Assembly (NCBI GenBank): GCA_037176845.1
Contig: JAYKXP010000032.1
Span: 372,001 to 436,000 of the forward strand
Origin: Paramarasmius palmivorus
Taxonomy: Eukaryota > Basidiomycota > Agaricomycetes > Agaricales > Marasmiaceae
DNA: 64,000 nucleotides
Direction: 5' to 3'
Shown: positions 11,244 to 21,290 of the stretch, piece by piece
How the letters are laid out: each line of letters starts with the position of its first letter
How positions within the stretch are numbered: the stretch's first letter is position 1
Program-made: the position numbers and the translations under genes
Notes under the pieces: model-generated
The model's database searches: none
What the model saw: the letters and a program-made list of their open reading frames with translations, nothing else
Told to the model about the DNA's origin: nothing

Positions 11244-12002
11244 TCATACCCTATCACTTGCTCTGGCAGAATACGAAGGTGCCGGCTCATCTTCCATCCG
11301 AGTAAACACAAAAATGAGCTGTGCTGGCTCCGATCCTCCTGAACGACCAGGCGGGCCAGTAGGCAAGGCAGTTGGTACTCTTCTTGCCTCCTGTGTGTTA
11401 TAAGTGGGTGCAGGGGAAGTCAGAAGTACCCGAGCCGTGGAATCTGTGGAACCTGCAAGCGGGCTTGTCACAAAAACGAGTTCCGATGGTTCCAGTCCTC
11501 CTGGACGAGTGACACCAGGTGGTGTGGTGGGTAAGGCAGTTGGCATTCTGCTCGCCTCCTGCTTGTTGACAATGGGCGCGGGAGCTGGAAGGGCTGTGGT
11601 CCGACTAGAGCCTCCTGCAGGCGGGTTTGTTCCCACAGGCCTCTTGGACGGGGTGCCACCAGCTTTGTGACGTCGGCAGCAAGATACAAGAACAAAGACT
11701 CCAAATACTGAATAATCCGTGTCAGAGAGTCATTTAAACTTGGGAAGGATGAACGCACATAAGCCGAGGACAATGCCTATAATAGCACCCGCCGAGTCAT
11801 CATCGTCACCACCACCACCACCGTGGCTACTACCACCACTGTAACCACCACCCCTTTGATAGCAGCGTCAGCCATTCTAGAAATACAGGAAGAGTAATTT
11901 TTGGCCGCATGCATACCTTCGACCGGCCGTCAGGCTCGGGGCGTGCATAATGACCACAAGACCTAGGCTGGCCACCAACATTCGGTAGACAAAGTTAGTC
12001 AT
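11244..12002 (-). CDS. PY-array member 6: Gly/Asp-rich ectodomain, repeated tail, PY motif eroded
   Basis: Frame-checked model complement(join(11244..11707,11759..11853,11917..12002)), 214 aa. Signal peptide MTNFVYRMLVASLGLVVIMH starts at 12002. The ectodomain is unusual: RGGGYSGGSSHGGGGGDDDD, with no C-x-C pair. TM helix AGAIIGIVLGLLFGVFVLVS, then CCRRHK. The tail contains a two-copy internal repeat of about 45-50 aa (PAPIVNKQEASRMPTALP and PAPTYNTQEARRVPTALP, each followed by a PPG and a GGxEPxxLxFV segment). The C terminus PAPSYSARASDRV aligns with PPPYSANASNMV of the other copies, but the PPxY is lost (APSY). The exon 2 acceptor (CAAAG) was chosen because the upstream AG would bring an in-frame stop. 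It shows divergence of both ectodomain and tail after duplication. Confidence 0.75.
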
Positions 12003-13382
12003 GTCTGAGGAGCACGACGTCTTGCTAACTTTGCAGCTCGCACAGATTGCTGAAGAGGAAAGCTATTGCATCTCTTAGTCCATTATGTACCTCCTGTCGC
12101 CAAGACATACGGTATGAAACTTTTCTTCTACATGAATTGTACCAGGTCTTCTCCCGTGGCACAGTGGCAGATAGGTGATAATCTGCCACCAGCCATGATT
12201 GACAACCAGCTTTTCGTAGAGTTGGTAACGAACCTTGCTAGATTCGGATAAAGGATGAGAACACAAGAAGGTACTGGAATAGCGTTGGTCAGCCCCGACT
12301 GTCAAAAGTACATGCGCGCATCATGCTTGAACGTAGTCCATACCTTGTTTTCTATCCGCCACCAAAAACGAAAGATCGAGGCATCGCACAGCCATGGTCC
12401 ATCATCAAACATAAGAGTATCGCAACCGAGCCATCGATACAATCAGAGATGAAATCTCAGAATGCAGTCCCAACAACTGCACTGCGCGCTTCACTAGCTT
12501 ATCGAAAAGTCACCTGAAGTTGAGTTGAGGAAGTTGAGCTATCTGTGCAACTCGAATCAAAATGACAACGCATGCAAACAATTACAATTAGATAATACTA
12601 ATACCTGCTCCTCTCTTCCGTATGTCCATCTTCTTGAATATCGTCTCCATTCTCGAGGCCTAATCTCTTTACCTCAAGTTTGTTTACCTGCTCTTGGATA
12701 TAATTACTCGGAATGTCTGGTCTAGAGTGACCGTCCGGATGGAAACCACAGTACGAGCTTACTATGTTGAAGTAGAACCGTGACGTCTTCATTTCTTGCA
12801 GAAGAAGAGGCGAATCCAGAGAGATGGTATCGACGCAAATAAACTAACAGCCGTCAAGTCCGAAGTTCTGCAATTGTTAAGCATTCGATGCTTGACCAAT
12901 ATGTTCGGATTCATAGCCGACCGACCGGATCACCTTTTTGTTTTCCTTGGGACGATACAACCAATTCGGAACATCCCCAAATCTGTGAATGTAGATGATT
13001 AGACTTCTTATTGTTTGAGGAAAGGAATTGCCAACCGGGAATCATACCGAAGTGGCGCAACCACGAACCCTTCGCTTCCCTTATTGTTATTTGAGACGAC
13101 GATGATACCAATGTGAAAGTCTATGGAAAGACTATCACAACGCACCTTCGCGGGCCGTCTTTCACACGCCGATTTGGGAAGGCCATGCTCGAAAACAATT
13201 AGAACCTAAGGAGCAATTTCAGATGCGTCGGGTGTTCAGTGAGCAGTTCATGCGGAGCAAAAGCTAGTTCTGGGGAGGCATAAAAGGAGGACGCTTTGAA
13301 AGAAGGCAAGTCAGAACTGCGGTACAGCACCCATCTCAAGCAAGTAACCTCTTAATCACCCTTTCCTCTATAACTTCTTGAC
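12003..13382. other. Intergenic region left of pheromone gene 1
   Basis: No supported gene. Frames at 12066..12251, 12525..12725 and 12796..13002 lack domains and good start contexts. A TATA-like CATAAAAGG at 13279..13287, about 95 bp upstream of the pheromone precursor start, is a plausible core promoter element. Confidence 0.45.
13279..13287 (+). promoter_or_regulatory. TATA-like element of pheromone gene 1
   Basis: CATAAAAGG about 95 bp upstream of the ATG at 13383. This is compatible with a regulated TATA promoter; the spacing leaves room for a leader of roughly 60 nt. Confidence 0.45.
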
Positions 13383-13502
13383 ATGGACGCCTTCACTACT
13401 ATCACATCGTTCTTTACCACCTCTCAACCCGAGAACGACTCGTTACCGCCCGTCAATGAAGAGGACGGGAGCGGCTCAGGCGTTTACTGCGTTGTTGCAT
13501 GA
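13383..13502 (+). CDS. Lipopeptide mating-pheromone precursor 1 (CaaX type)
   Basis: A 39-codon uninterrupted frame begins MDAFTTITSFFTT and ends GSGSGVYCVVA-stop. The MDxF start, a Ser/Thr-rich pro-region, an acidic stretch (ENDSLPPVNEEDG) and a terminal Cys-Val-Val-Ala farnesylation box are the hallmarks of homobasidiomycete a-factor-like pheromone precursors. In that family the CaaX cysteine is farnesylated, the last three residues are removed and the new C terminus is methylated. N-terminal cleavage at an acidic site releases a peptide of about 9-15 residues sensed by a Ste3-type GPCR. Cleavage near NEEDG is my inference. A TATA-like box lies at 13279..13287. No Ste3 receptor is visible in this window. 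A longer overlapping frame (13378..13605) is a shadow. The translation and CaaX are seen directly; the role is family knowledge. Confidence 0.88.
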   Translation: MDAFTTITSFFTTSQPENDSLPPVNEEDGSGSGVYCVVA

Positions 13503-13878
13503 ACACCACCGTCATTGGCCAGAATCACGCCACCTGTATAACAGTGTAAGTAGCCTTTTAGCTCGATATGTTGGAGATATACTGACGGTGATCATGGCTA
13601 GGTAACCATTACAAGCTTCGAATAAGAAGCATTCGTTCGCATTTCTACGGACAATGGAGCATCAATACACATCTTTGGCGAGCTTCGTTCGCTTTTAATT
13701 TATGACCTTCGACTTCTTCACTTGTAGTTTGGCACTTTCAAAGTTCGTTCATCAATATCGCATTGTTTGTATGTTGTACACTAGGGTTGTTGGTTAGTCG
13801 GCAGACTAGAGATTAGGTTTTGTTCACGTACTTGTAGCAATTCCGTGGGAAGCAGTTGATGCCTATGAACGAGGCAAT

Positions 13879-14687
13879 TTACATGTGCGTCAAAGCCATC
13901 AGGTTGAAACCAATACTCTCATACTTCGCTTCCCCCTCCTTGATGAAATTCTGAATCACACTTAGTGCATTTGCTGACAATAGGTCTTCGCCTTCCGCCA
14001 AGACTATGCCCGTGTCTGTGGGGCCTTGGTTCATTCCGTCTAGCTGATAAAGGCGACCATTCTTATGGGACGGAACGAAGCAGGTATAGTGGAAATCAAC
14101 CTCTACGTCGGGATCTGTAGGAGCAGAAGTGACGCCAGCTTTGCCTGCATGAGTATGAACCTCCTCTAGTTCGCTAGATGCCTCCAGCGCGAGGGCACGA
14201 TCGTCGGGAGTGAGAGGTACACATGTTGTCAGTAGCCTTTCTAGCAGCGATCCTGAAACTGTTGCAATGTATTGAGTATATTTGATCCGAATCAACGAGA
14301 GGACATGACAAGCTCACCAATGTGTTTTCTCGCCGTGCCGTTAGAAAGAGCATGCAAAATCCCATAAAGGCCACACGCGTTCCGGATTGTCTGCTTGTAC
14401 CAAATTGCATCTTCGCCTTCGCCGCAGCCATTATAGATCGGTTTGCTATTCCTTTCTTTTTCGACCTCCTCTAGGTATTTGTCGCCTATCGCAGGAAACA
14501 AAACGACGAGCGCCAGCACGGGGCGGGAGATAAACCCAAGTAGATCATTCTCCAATGAATAAACTTCCTGGAACTGAAGACCAGGAACACCAAGAGCGTG
14601 AGCAAGATCTGTGAAGACTTCAGGGTTTGATTCAAGGGGTATGAATTTCTTTCTGGGCTGCCCAGAGTCTGTGGTCGTGGTAGCCAT
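13879..14687 (-). CDS. Ubiquitin carboxyl-terminal hydrolase, UCH family (peptidase C12)
   Basis: Frame-checked model complement(join(13879..14252,14318..14687)), 247 aa, close to the usual 220-240 aa of UCH-L1/L3/Yuh1. The start at 14687 (MATTTTDSGQPRKKFIPLES) is followed by the UCH core. The Gln of YKQTIRNACGLYGILHAL is the oxyanion residue and its Cys is the nucleophile. The catalytic His and Asp are in DFHYTCFVP and GRLYQLDGMNQGP. A crossover-loop-like variable segment separates them. The single intron (14253..14317) gives HIG-SLLERLL across the junction. The enzyme removes small adducts from ubiquitin or NEDD8 C termini in the cytosol. It is transcribed divergently from the ArfGAP gene with only 84 bp between start codons. 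Which paralogue (Uch1/Yuh1 or UCHL3) cannot be settled by eye, but the family is clear. Confidence 0.95.
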
Positions 14688-14771
14688 GAGGAAAAGATGT
14701 GTTGTACCCAAAAAGGAAGCGCCTAAATCAACCTTGCCCTCCACATCCACCTCCCAGGCTCCCACCTCCCT
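14688..14771. promoter_or_regulatory. Compact divergent promoter UCH / ArfGAP
   Basis: Only 84 bp separate the two start codons. No other space for a promoter exists between the genes, so both are presumably driven from this segment and from within each other's 5' ends. No clear TATA is seen. Confidence 0.6.
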
Positions 14772-16162
14772 ATGTCTCGACAAGACAAAGCGACGACAGA
14801 AAGACACGCAAAAATTCTAAGAGAGCTTGTCAAACAGCCAGACAACAAAGTCTGTGCTGACTGCAAAAGAAATGGTGAGGATGGTTCTGGTGTGGGTAGA
14901 TATGTGATGACTGACACCTTGTAGATCCTAGATGGGCATCATGGAATATGTAAAATCTTTCCGAATTCACATCTCAGCTCAAATCTCATTGTTTCTGAAG
15001 AGGCGTTTTCCTTTGTATACGGTGCTCTGGTATACATCGAAGTATGGGCACTCACATTAGCAAAGTCAAATCAGTCGATCTCGATTTGTGGACACCAGAG
15101 CAGATGGAGGTTTGTATTTACTCTGAATGGAGGAGAATCGTTTTGACCCGTTTCGCACTCTACAGTCGATCCGAAAATGGGGAAATCGTCTGGCAAACCT
15201 ATACTGGGAGGCGCATTTGAAGGCCGGTCATATTCCTCCTGAACAGTACGTGGCATTAGACATTCCGCCAGGCTGTTTTTATTTACCCGTTTCTCAGTAA
15301 AATAGAGTCTTTCATACGCTCCAAATACGAGTCCAGGCGATGGGCTCTGGAAGGACCACCACCTAGTAATCCATCCGCCTTGGACAATGGACAATCGGCT
15401 GCGTCTCCCGCTGCTGCAGCCCCACCTGCTCAACAAACTCCACCCCCAAGAAGTACCCATACCCCTACAAATAGCCTATCATCGCGTCAGCCAGCACCGC
15501 CAGTAACTACCAGACAGTCGCAAGGCCACCAGCTTTTATCGGCAGGACTAGTGAATCAGCACCATCCTCGTGCGCCCCCACCTTCCAATCCGGCGCCAGC
15601 GCCAGCTGCACCGGCTCCTGCACCACCAAAGGCACCAGAGAACGATCTATTTTCTCTTGATTTCCACACACCAACGTCTGTCTCGCCTTCTCCGGGAAGC
15701 AACAACCCAACTGGCCCAGCACCCAAGAAGGATGTCAAACAAGATATCCTTTCCCTTTTTTCTACTCCTGCTGCTGCTCAGCCAGCGCCCTCGGCTCAAA
15801 GTGGATTTGGACAGTTTGGACAGTTTGGCGGTGTGACTCAGAGCTCACCATGGGGTGCACCTGCTCAATCTCAATCCCAGAATGCGACTCAACCAACAAG
15901 TATGATGGGAAACAACGGTGTTGGTATGTGGGGTGCTAGTTCGGGATGGAACGCTGCAGCGCCTCCCACTCAATCCAATGTTTGGGGTGCGCCCGCATCC
16001 TCGCCACCTGTAACACAGCAGCCCAACCTGTTTGCCAGTAGCAACGACATTTGGGGCGGTGGAAGCACTGGTGGTCAGCAAGATCCGTTTGGCTCGTTTT
16101 CAGCTGCGCCGGCGCAGAAGAAGGATGACGTCTTCGGGGACATTTGGGGCGGTTTTAAGTAG
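14772..16162 (+). CDS. ArfGAP-domain GTPase-activating protein with Pro/Gln- and WG-rich tail
   Basis: Frame-checked model join(14772..14874,14925..14949,15001..15109,15166..15245,15298..16162), 393 aa. The N terminus ([20 protein letters not shown]) leads into a complete ArfGAP zinc finger: C-x2-C in VCADCKRND and C-x2-C in [11 protein letters not shown], spaced by exactly 16 residues. Then comes the invariant [19 protein letters not shown] with the catalytic arginine, then [12 protein letters not shown] and [12 protein letters not shown]. After about residue 125 the protein is Pro/Ala/Gln/Ser-rich and disordered. It has repeated aromatic modules ([34 protein letters not shown] and a terminal DIWGGFK). 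Such proteins stimulate GTP hydrolysis by Arf at Golgi/endosomal membranes. The overall layout resembles yeast Age2/Gts1 and animal SMAP proteins. The tail motifs may bind coat or adaptor proteins; that is inference. Confidence 0.95.
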
Positions 16163-16336
16163 ATCTCGCAGGTTCCCGTAGTCTTTAATCGCTTCCTCAA
16201 CTTTACACATTGTGTTCTCAGGTAATCGGTAATGCTACAGTTGTTTCTCTCAGTTCCTATACATTTGGAAATTATGGATGAGTGCTGCCTCTATGCAAGT
16301 TTCAGGTCCTGAATAGAAATATCTCAGCCTTGGGTT

Positions 16337-18923
16337 TCACTTGGGTTGGTATTGAAAGTTCACCTTTTCAATCAGCCGCCTCGCGATAGGATGGAAGGAG
16401 TTCTTCTCCTTCTGGAATGCATTGACTGCCAAATCCTTATTCACCTTGTACACTGCACGGAAAACGTCACGGCAGAACTTCATTCGTCCGACAACCATTC
16501 CAGTCCCATCGCCGATAACCCATCTCGATGCTTCCTCTGCGAACTTCTTGGCTGCTTCTGTCGAAGGTTCATCAAGAACGAGTTGATAGAATCGAAGGCG
16601 GATTTCGGCGTTAGGTGTCGATGACAGTTTATAAAGCGATGCTAGATGGAATAGGTGAGATGAAGGGAGAGGTTTGAGGCCTTGAAGACGCTCCAGGAAA
16701 ACAACTGGGATACTTGTGAGAAGGCTTGTCTTCGGTGTTCCTCTGAAACGCTCACCTTTCTGGTTTGAATTAAACCCATCCAGATCCTTCTCCGTGAAAT
16801 TGAGTTTTGAAACATCTATCGACGCAGACTCTACCCATCTTTCCGCAAGATCATAGGCCGATTTCGCCAGAGAGGTATCATACTCCATCTTCACGGGAAG
16901 CTCTGTACCTTCACCATAGAACCAAGCCTGCAGAGCTAATTCAGTATCACATGCAAAACTTGAAGAAGCGAACCATACATTCCAATCGATTGAGTCGAGA
17001 GCTTGGACCTTCTCTTCTCCGCCGTTCTTCCGGTAATAGGAGTATAGATGTTCCTTCCACTGCTCGGTGGTGATACTTTTGCCCATGAAGGTGTCAACAT
17101 AATCGCGAATGAAAGGCAGAAACACTTCTAAGCCTCCAAGAGTCCTTTCTAAACGGCAGATATCAGGACATCGCCTGACAGTGAGATGTAGAAGTTCCTA
17201 CCAAGATGCAGAATGAGATTGGCTCCTTTTTCGTATGGCACAAGACCTGGGAACACGAGTTAACATCCAGTTGAAAGAGAACTGTAGAACTCACTGTACG
17301 CGTCGTCAGGATCCTCGCCCTTCTCAAACTCGATGACAAGTCGTTGATACTTGGGTTGGTTGGCATGTAACTGGAGATCGTCTTGTAGCCCTTTCCATCC
17401 AATCAAGAACGAGAACCCTCGATCGGCAGGTGAGTGAATGACTTGGAGCAGTAACCTTTCGATATACGTCGTCCATCCTTCGTTGAGCCAGAAGTGCGAA
17501 GCATGAGCGTGTCTACGTATTTTGTGAGCGAGCGCGGAACAAAGATAAAAGACCTATGAAACGAACGTGACGCCGTTCCCGAAGTACGAGTGCGTAAGCT
17601 CGTGGGCAATGACATCCACAAGAGTACGGTCACCAGTGAGAAGCGCTGTGAGCAGAGGTCAGCATCAGAATACATAAAACATTCGCAGGACTGACTTGGT
17701 GTCAAGAAGGTAAGGCAAGCATTTTCCTATCTTCGATGTGAGCCGGGATAAATCTCCATGGAATTAGACTTACCATGCCACCGTACGGGAAGGATGGTGG
17801 CAAAACAAGCAAGTCGTAGACACCGAATCGATACGGCCCAGAGATTTTCTCCTCTGCAGCAAGGAACCTTCCAATTCATGAGTTAGGATGCAAACCCGGA
17901 CAGAACACATCCATACCTAGCAGTGTCCTCACTGAACTCCCAATACGCCGCATCAATCAACTCGGGCTCAGCCCATACTCCGGAAGTCCACTCCTTGTCC
18001 TCCAGACGCGGGAATGCACGGTATACGACGTTCCCGGAAGCAATAGCGATCAAATATGACGGGATGGGAATAGGCTGCTTGTAGCTGTAAGTGACAGCAT
18101 CCTTTCCAACTACCTTGCCATCATGAGCTGGGCCATCGGACGGAGGGCTTGTTCGGATGGCAGACATGAGAGCTGGGAGGACCGATGTGACGTTGGCACT
18201 GTAGGTCTGAGCCCGTCAGTTCAGGAGGGTATCATCCACGGACTATTGCTGGGCTCACAATCTTCACGGAAGGCGTGTCTGCGTACGTATGATGATTAGA
18301 CAAGTGGATGTAGTTCTTTTCGAAATGGGACATACCTTGGACAGGTGCTAACGCACGCGCGTGGATTGGTTGGCATTGACTAAAGAGATAAGGAAATGAT
18401 TTTCCCTGTGTTTGTCTAGGAGGCCCATCACTAATTAACGCAACGAGATGCGAGAACAAGCATACTGCTTATCCAGCCACTGCAAGGCAGTACATGACTT
18501 GGTGGTCTGATAGCGAACCGTGACTTTGACAGTCGAGTCTTTCTTCAGGCCAGATGGAAGCGGGATGTGCAGCGCAGAGCCCATAACCTCATGTTTTGGC
18601 TTCAGCGAATACTAGGGTCCGTGTCAGAAGATAGAGTGAGTATTCACAGAATGAGCAACGTACGTCGACCGGTTTTCCTTCTACGTCAATACCATGAAGA
18701 TCGAGGTTTGATGTATCGAATCTGGAGAGAAAACCCGTTAACTTCATGGGAGAATATTCACCACCGTCACGAACATTACTTCGTTTACACCATCTTCAAG
18801 AACCTTGAGATCGTGTGTCGCCGAGCCCACGATTGAGTGTTTGGAAAAGTCGATAGACCAATCGAACGAGATGTGAGTTGTCGTGATCTGAGTATAGTTT
18901 GACTGGGTCGTTGGGTCGGACAT
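16337..18923 (-). CDS. Leukotriene-A4-hydrolase-type M1 aminopeptidase/epoxide hydrolase
   Basis: A multi-exon gene on the minus strand runs from ATG at 18923 (MSDPTTQSNYTQITTTHISF) to the stop at 16337. Introns were read through at several junctions. Motifs in order: ALQWLDKQ and YLFSQCQPIHARAL (substrate-binding N-terminal domain), DTPSVKI, ALMSAIR, GGMEN (aminopeptidase exopeptidase motif, split by an intron), and FLTPTLLTGDRTLVDVIAHE. The zinc site HELTH is followed after exactly 18 residues by the third ligand in LNEGWTTYIER. PYEKGANL holds the catalytic tyrosine. The C-terminal armadillo-like domain (16337..17125) ends FHPIARRLIEKVNFQYQ. Family length is about 610-670 aa, and this span minus roughly a dozen 50-bp introns fits. 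The enzyme trims N-terminal residues in the cytosol and hydrolyses an epoxide. It is convergent with the ArfGAP gene (175 bp apart). Confidence 0.93.
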
Positions 18924-19177
18924 GGTGACTGTATCAGTACAAGAGTTTTCAAAGACGAGAAGCGAGGGACGTTCAAGGACTCGGAGGAGCTCCGGATTTC
19001 GAAATCGATGGCACGTGCTCGGAATTGCCGGCGGCAGGCATTCTAAAAACAGTTCAAACACCAATGCATTCGAGGAGCATGTAATTACCAAGCATAAAAT
19101 ACTGTACATGATAGGGATTTATACATTAGAAAGAGTAACACTGTCCGATATTCTAAGTGCCAAGTAGTAATCAAGTC

Positions 19178-19576
19178 TCATCGCAAATGGTTCCCACTTC
19201 CCAACGTCGTTGACGATGCAGACGATGGTATTTGCCGTTCTTCGCTTATAATCTTCGACGCCGGAACTGATTTCAACGGAGTGAGTTTATCAATAAGAGC
19301 AGGAGGAACACGAGAACAAGGTAACTCACCTTCACGAATCGTTAGCAAACGTCTCCGTTGTGTAGCCTGTTCTTCATCCGAGTTGTCGCCTTCCAGGTCT
19401 TTGTCGCTTTCTTTACGCCGGCAACATAGCAGAACCATGTTTGTCATAATGAATATGAGGAATACTGGGAAATAGCAAGGATGTCAGTATAGACGGGGTA
19501 AGGGCCAAAGAACGGAAGACGTACAAAAAGCCGCTAGGGCACCTATGATTATAACGGCTAGGAGGAGTTGGTTCAT
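19178..19576 (-). CDS. Small single-TM protein with charged tail
   Basis: Frame-checked model complement(join(19178..19266,19330..19464,19525..19576)), 91 aa. The N terminus MNQLLLAVIIIGALAAFLFL continues hydrophobic to about residue 30 (IFIMTNMVLLCC), so this is one TM segment or signal anchor. It is followed by RRKESDKDLEGDNSDEEQAT, RRR, and a Ser/Thr-rich end. A CC pair at the membrane boundary could be lipidated (inference). I do not recognise the family. The gene lies upstream of the M1 peptidase on the same strand, with 254 bp between them. Both intron junctions preserve frame, which supports a real gene. Confidence 0.7.
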
Positions 19577-20011
19577 GGTACGCTGTAGGTTGAGCCTTGA
19601 GAAGCTTGAATGGAGGCCATGATATAAGGCCTGAACGACGCATAGCCAAGGTTGTGGATGTGGAGAGGCGGTGGAGTTCCCTACACCCACGGGTTTCTTA
19701 CGGGCCACTGCACAGGCACGCCGCCATTCCGTTCCTAGTTACACTCATAGTAGCTGATGTCGGTATGATGTCAAGTCTTGGGATCTTCAGTCCAGTTACT
19801 GCAGAGACTGCGAAACAACTCCAAAGTTGACGTAGCGTGCACTTCGGAGCTTTTATCAATTGTATTCATATCGTATAATACAGTATGTCCAAAGCGGAAG
19901 ATGAGCTGACTGAAAGGAGTATGAACGATTGAATCGACTGGAAAGGAAGGCGGGAGCTCACGAACCAGAATCGCGTAGAATTCCCTAAAAGTGAGTATTC
20001 GAGGTCGTAAG
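19577..20011. other. Intergenic region
   Basis: No supported gene. Open frames on both strands (for example the left part of 19771..20145 minus) are antisense or out-of-frame relative to the neighbouring small membrane protein. Confidence 0.45.
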
Positions 20012-20453
20012 TCACGCATTAGGCGGCACATATTGACCTCCGGGCACGGGCGCGGGAACGTAAGGGCCTTGGTTTGTAGGGGTGTACTGCGGTGGTTGCT
20101 GGGTCTGCATTTGCATTTGAGCACGGGCTTGAGCCTGTTGAACATAGGTTCGTTGCCATTGTTGGTTCCTCCTGTGACGCACGAAAGCCCATACGAGGCA
20201 GACGAGCGAAATTAACGAGTACTATGTGAAATAGTCAGAAATAGATTTGACTGGGAATAGAAAGCTCCGATCACAGACTTATTCCAACGGTAAGTCCAAT
20301 AGCAAGTGCTCTCCTTCTATTAGCCTCCCTATTGTCGATGAGTATACCTTTAGCAGAGGTAGAAAGGTGAATGACTTACTGGGTGGTTGTATACCGCGCG
20401 TGAACTGTCGAAGCACTGAAGAGCGCCACGACGAGGACACGGGGGTGCTTCAT
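20012..20453 (-). CDS. PPQY-tail small membrane protein, copy 1
   Basis: The start at 20453 gives a secretion signal (MKHPRVLVVALFSASTVHAR). Later exons encode a hydrophobic piece (RALAIGLTVGISL), then a second hydrophobic piece (LISLVCLVWAFV) and a basic stop RHRRNQQWQR. The Gln-rich tail is YVQQAQARAQMQMQTQQPPQ, then Y, with TNQGPYVPAPVPGG and QYVPPNA-stop. The tail has a PPQY motif (PPxY class). It is clearly paralogous to the gene at 20832..21290, whose tail reads YVMEAQARAQMQQPPQYTTA. Intron positions upstream of the tail are only partly resolved (one intron ends at the AG just before the second hydrophobic piece). The function is unknown. The pair is not obviously related in sequence to the six-gene PY array but has the same overall architecture. 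Confidence 0.7.
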
Positions 20454-20831
20454 GGCAAGTATCACGTCCGGAGTTGACTATTTGCGACTGGAGATATATG
20501 ATAGAAAATGGTGATATAAATCGTGGAGCTCATAGACAGTCCATCGCCGCCCTCCACGATGCACAGCATCGTTCCCGAGGTCTTGGGCTTCTATAGCTTG
20601 TTTTCCGCGATAGGCCTTCTTAGAAGAGGAGTGACAGTGATCCCAGAGGCGACGCTCGAGACCTGACTCACATAGCGGGATCTTTATCAATTCAATATAG
20701 AGGTATAAAATACAGGTAGCAAGGTTATCGTCTGAATGATGAATTTATGAGCGAATGATTCAATTCGTTGGACATCGGCAGACTCACATGGAGTACATAT
20801 AATTCGTCAAAAGTCCATGAAGTCATAGCTT
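20454..20831. other. Spacer between the PPQY-tail paralogues
   Basis: No gene seen. It contains the copy 1 promoter and copy 2 terminator regions. Confidence 0.45.
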
Positions 20832-21290
20832 CTACACGTGAGGCGGCGCGTATTGATGTCCGGCTGCAGGCGCATAAGGGCCTTGGTTTGCAGTGGTATA
20901 TTGTGGAGGTTGTTGCATCTGAGCACGAGCCTGAGCTTCCATGACATAGTTTCGTTGCCATTGCTTGATCTTTCGATGGCGCATGACAGCCCAGATTACA
21001 ACGATGAGGGATATCAGCAAGGCTACACAAGCAGAGTCAGAGACGAATGAAGGGAAGAGATGTAAACCAACGCACAAACTCCAACCCCAATACCAATTCC
21101 CAGTGCTGCTTTGTTGAAGGAGTCCTGAGCTCGATCTCTGGATTGGTTAAAGTCGTCACTATGGAGGATGAGTGAGTATGCGCATCCTTTCACAGGGATA
21201 ATTCGGGATTCACCTGCCAGAATTAGTTGGGAATTGGGCATAAACGCATGAAATAAATGTCGCGATGAAGATTGCGTTGAAGGACCTCAT
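20832..21290 (-). CDS. PPQY-tail small membrane protein, copy 2
   Basis: The ATG at 21290 gives signal peptide MRSFNAIFIATFISCVYAQF, then PTNSG and an intron. A short ectodomain DDFNQSRDRAQDSFNK leads into a TM region split by an intron (AALGIGIGVGVC then ALLISLIVVIWAV), a basic stop RHRKIKQWQR and a tail NYVMEAQARAQMQQPPQYTT followed by NQGPYAP and HQYAPPHV-stop. It is a tandem duplicate of 20012..20453. The tail (Q-rich linker, PPQY, GPY, QY-x-PP) is the best conserved part, suggesting that it is the functional business end. No catalytic domain. I infer that the tail recruits a WW- or SH3-type partner; no partner is identifiable from sequence. Confidence 0.72.

Noticed and set aside
13378..13605. 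Longer frame overlapping pheromone precursor 1
   Set aside because: Different reading frame without CaaX or any domain; the short frame has all the family hallmarks.
19771..20145. Minus-strand frame of 124 codons
   Set aside because: Out of frame with the PPQY-tail protein whose tail is encoded there; no recognisable content of its own.
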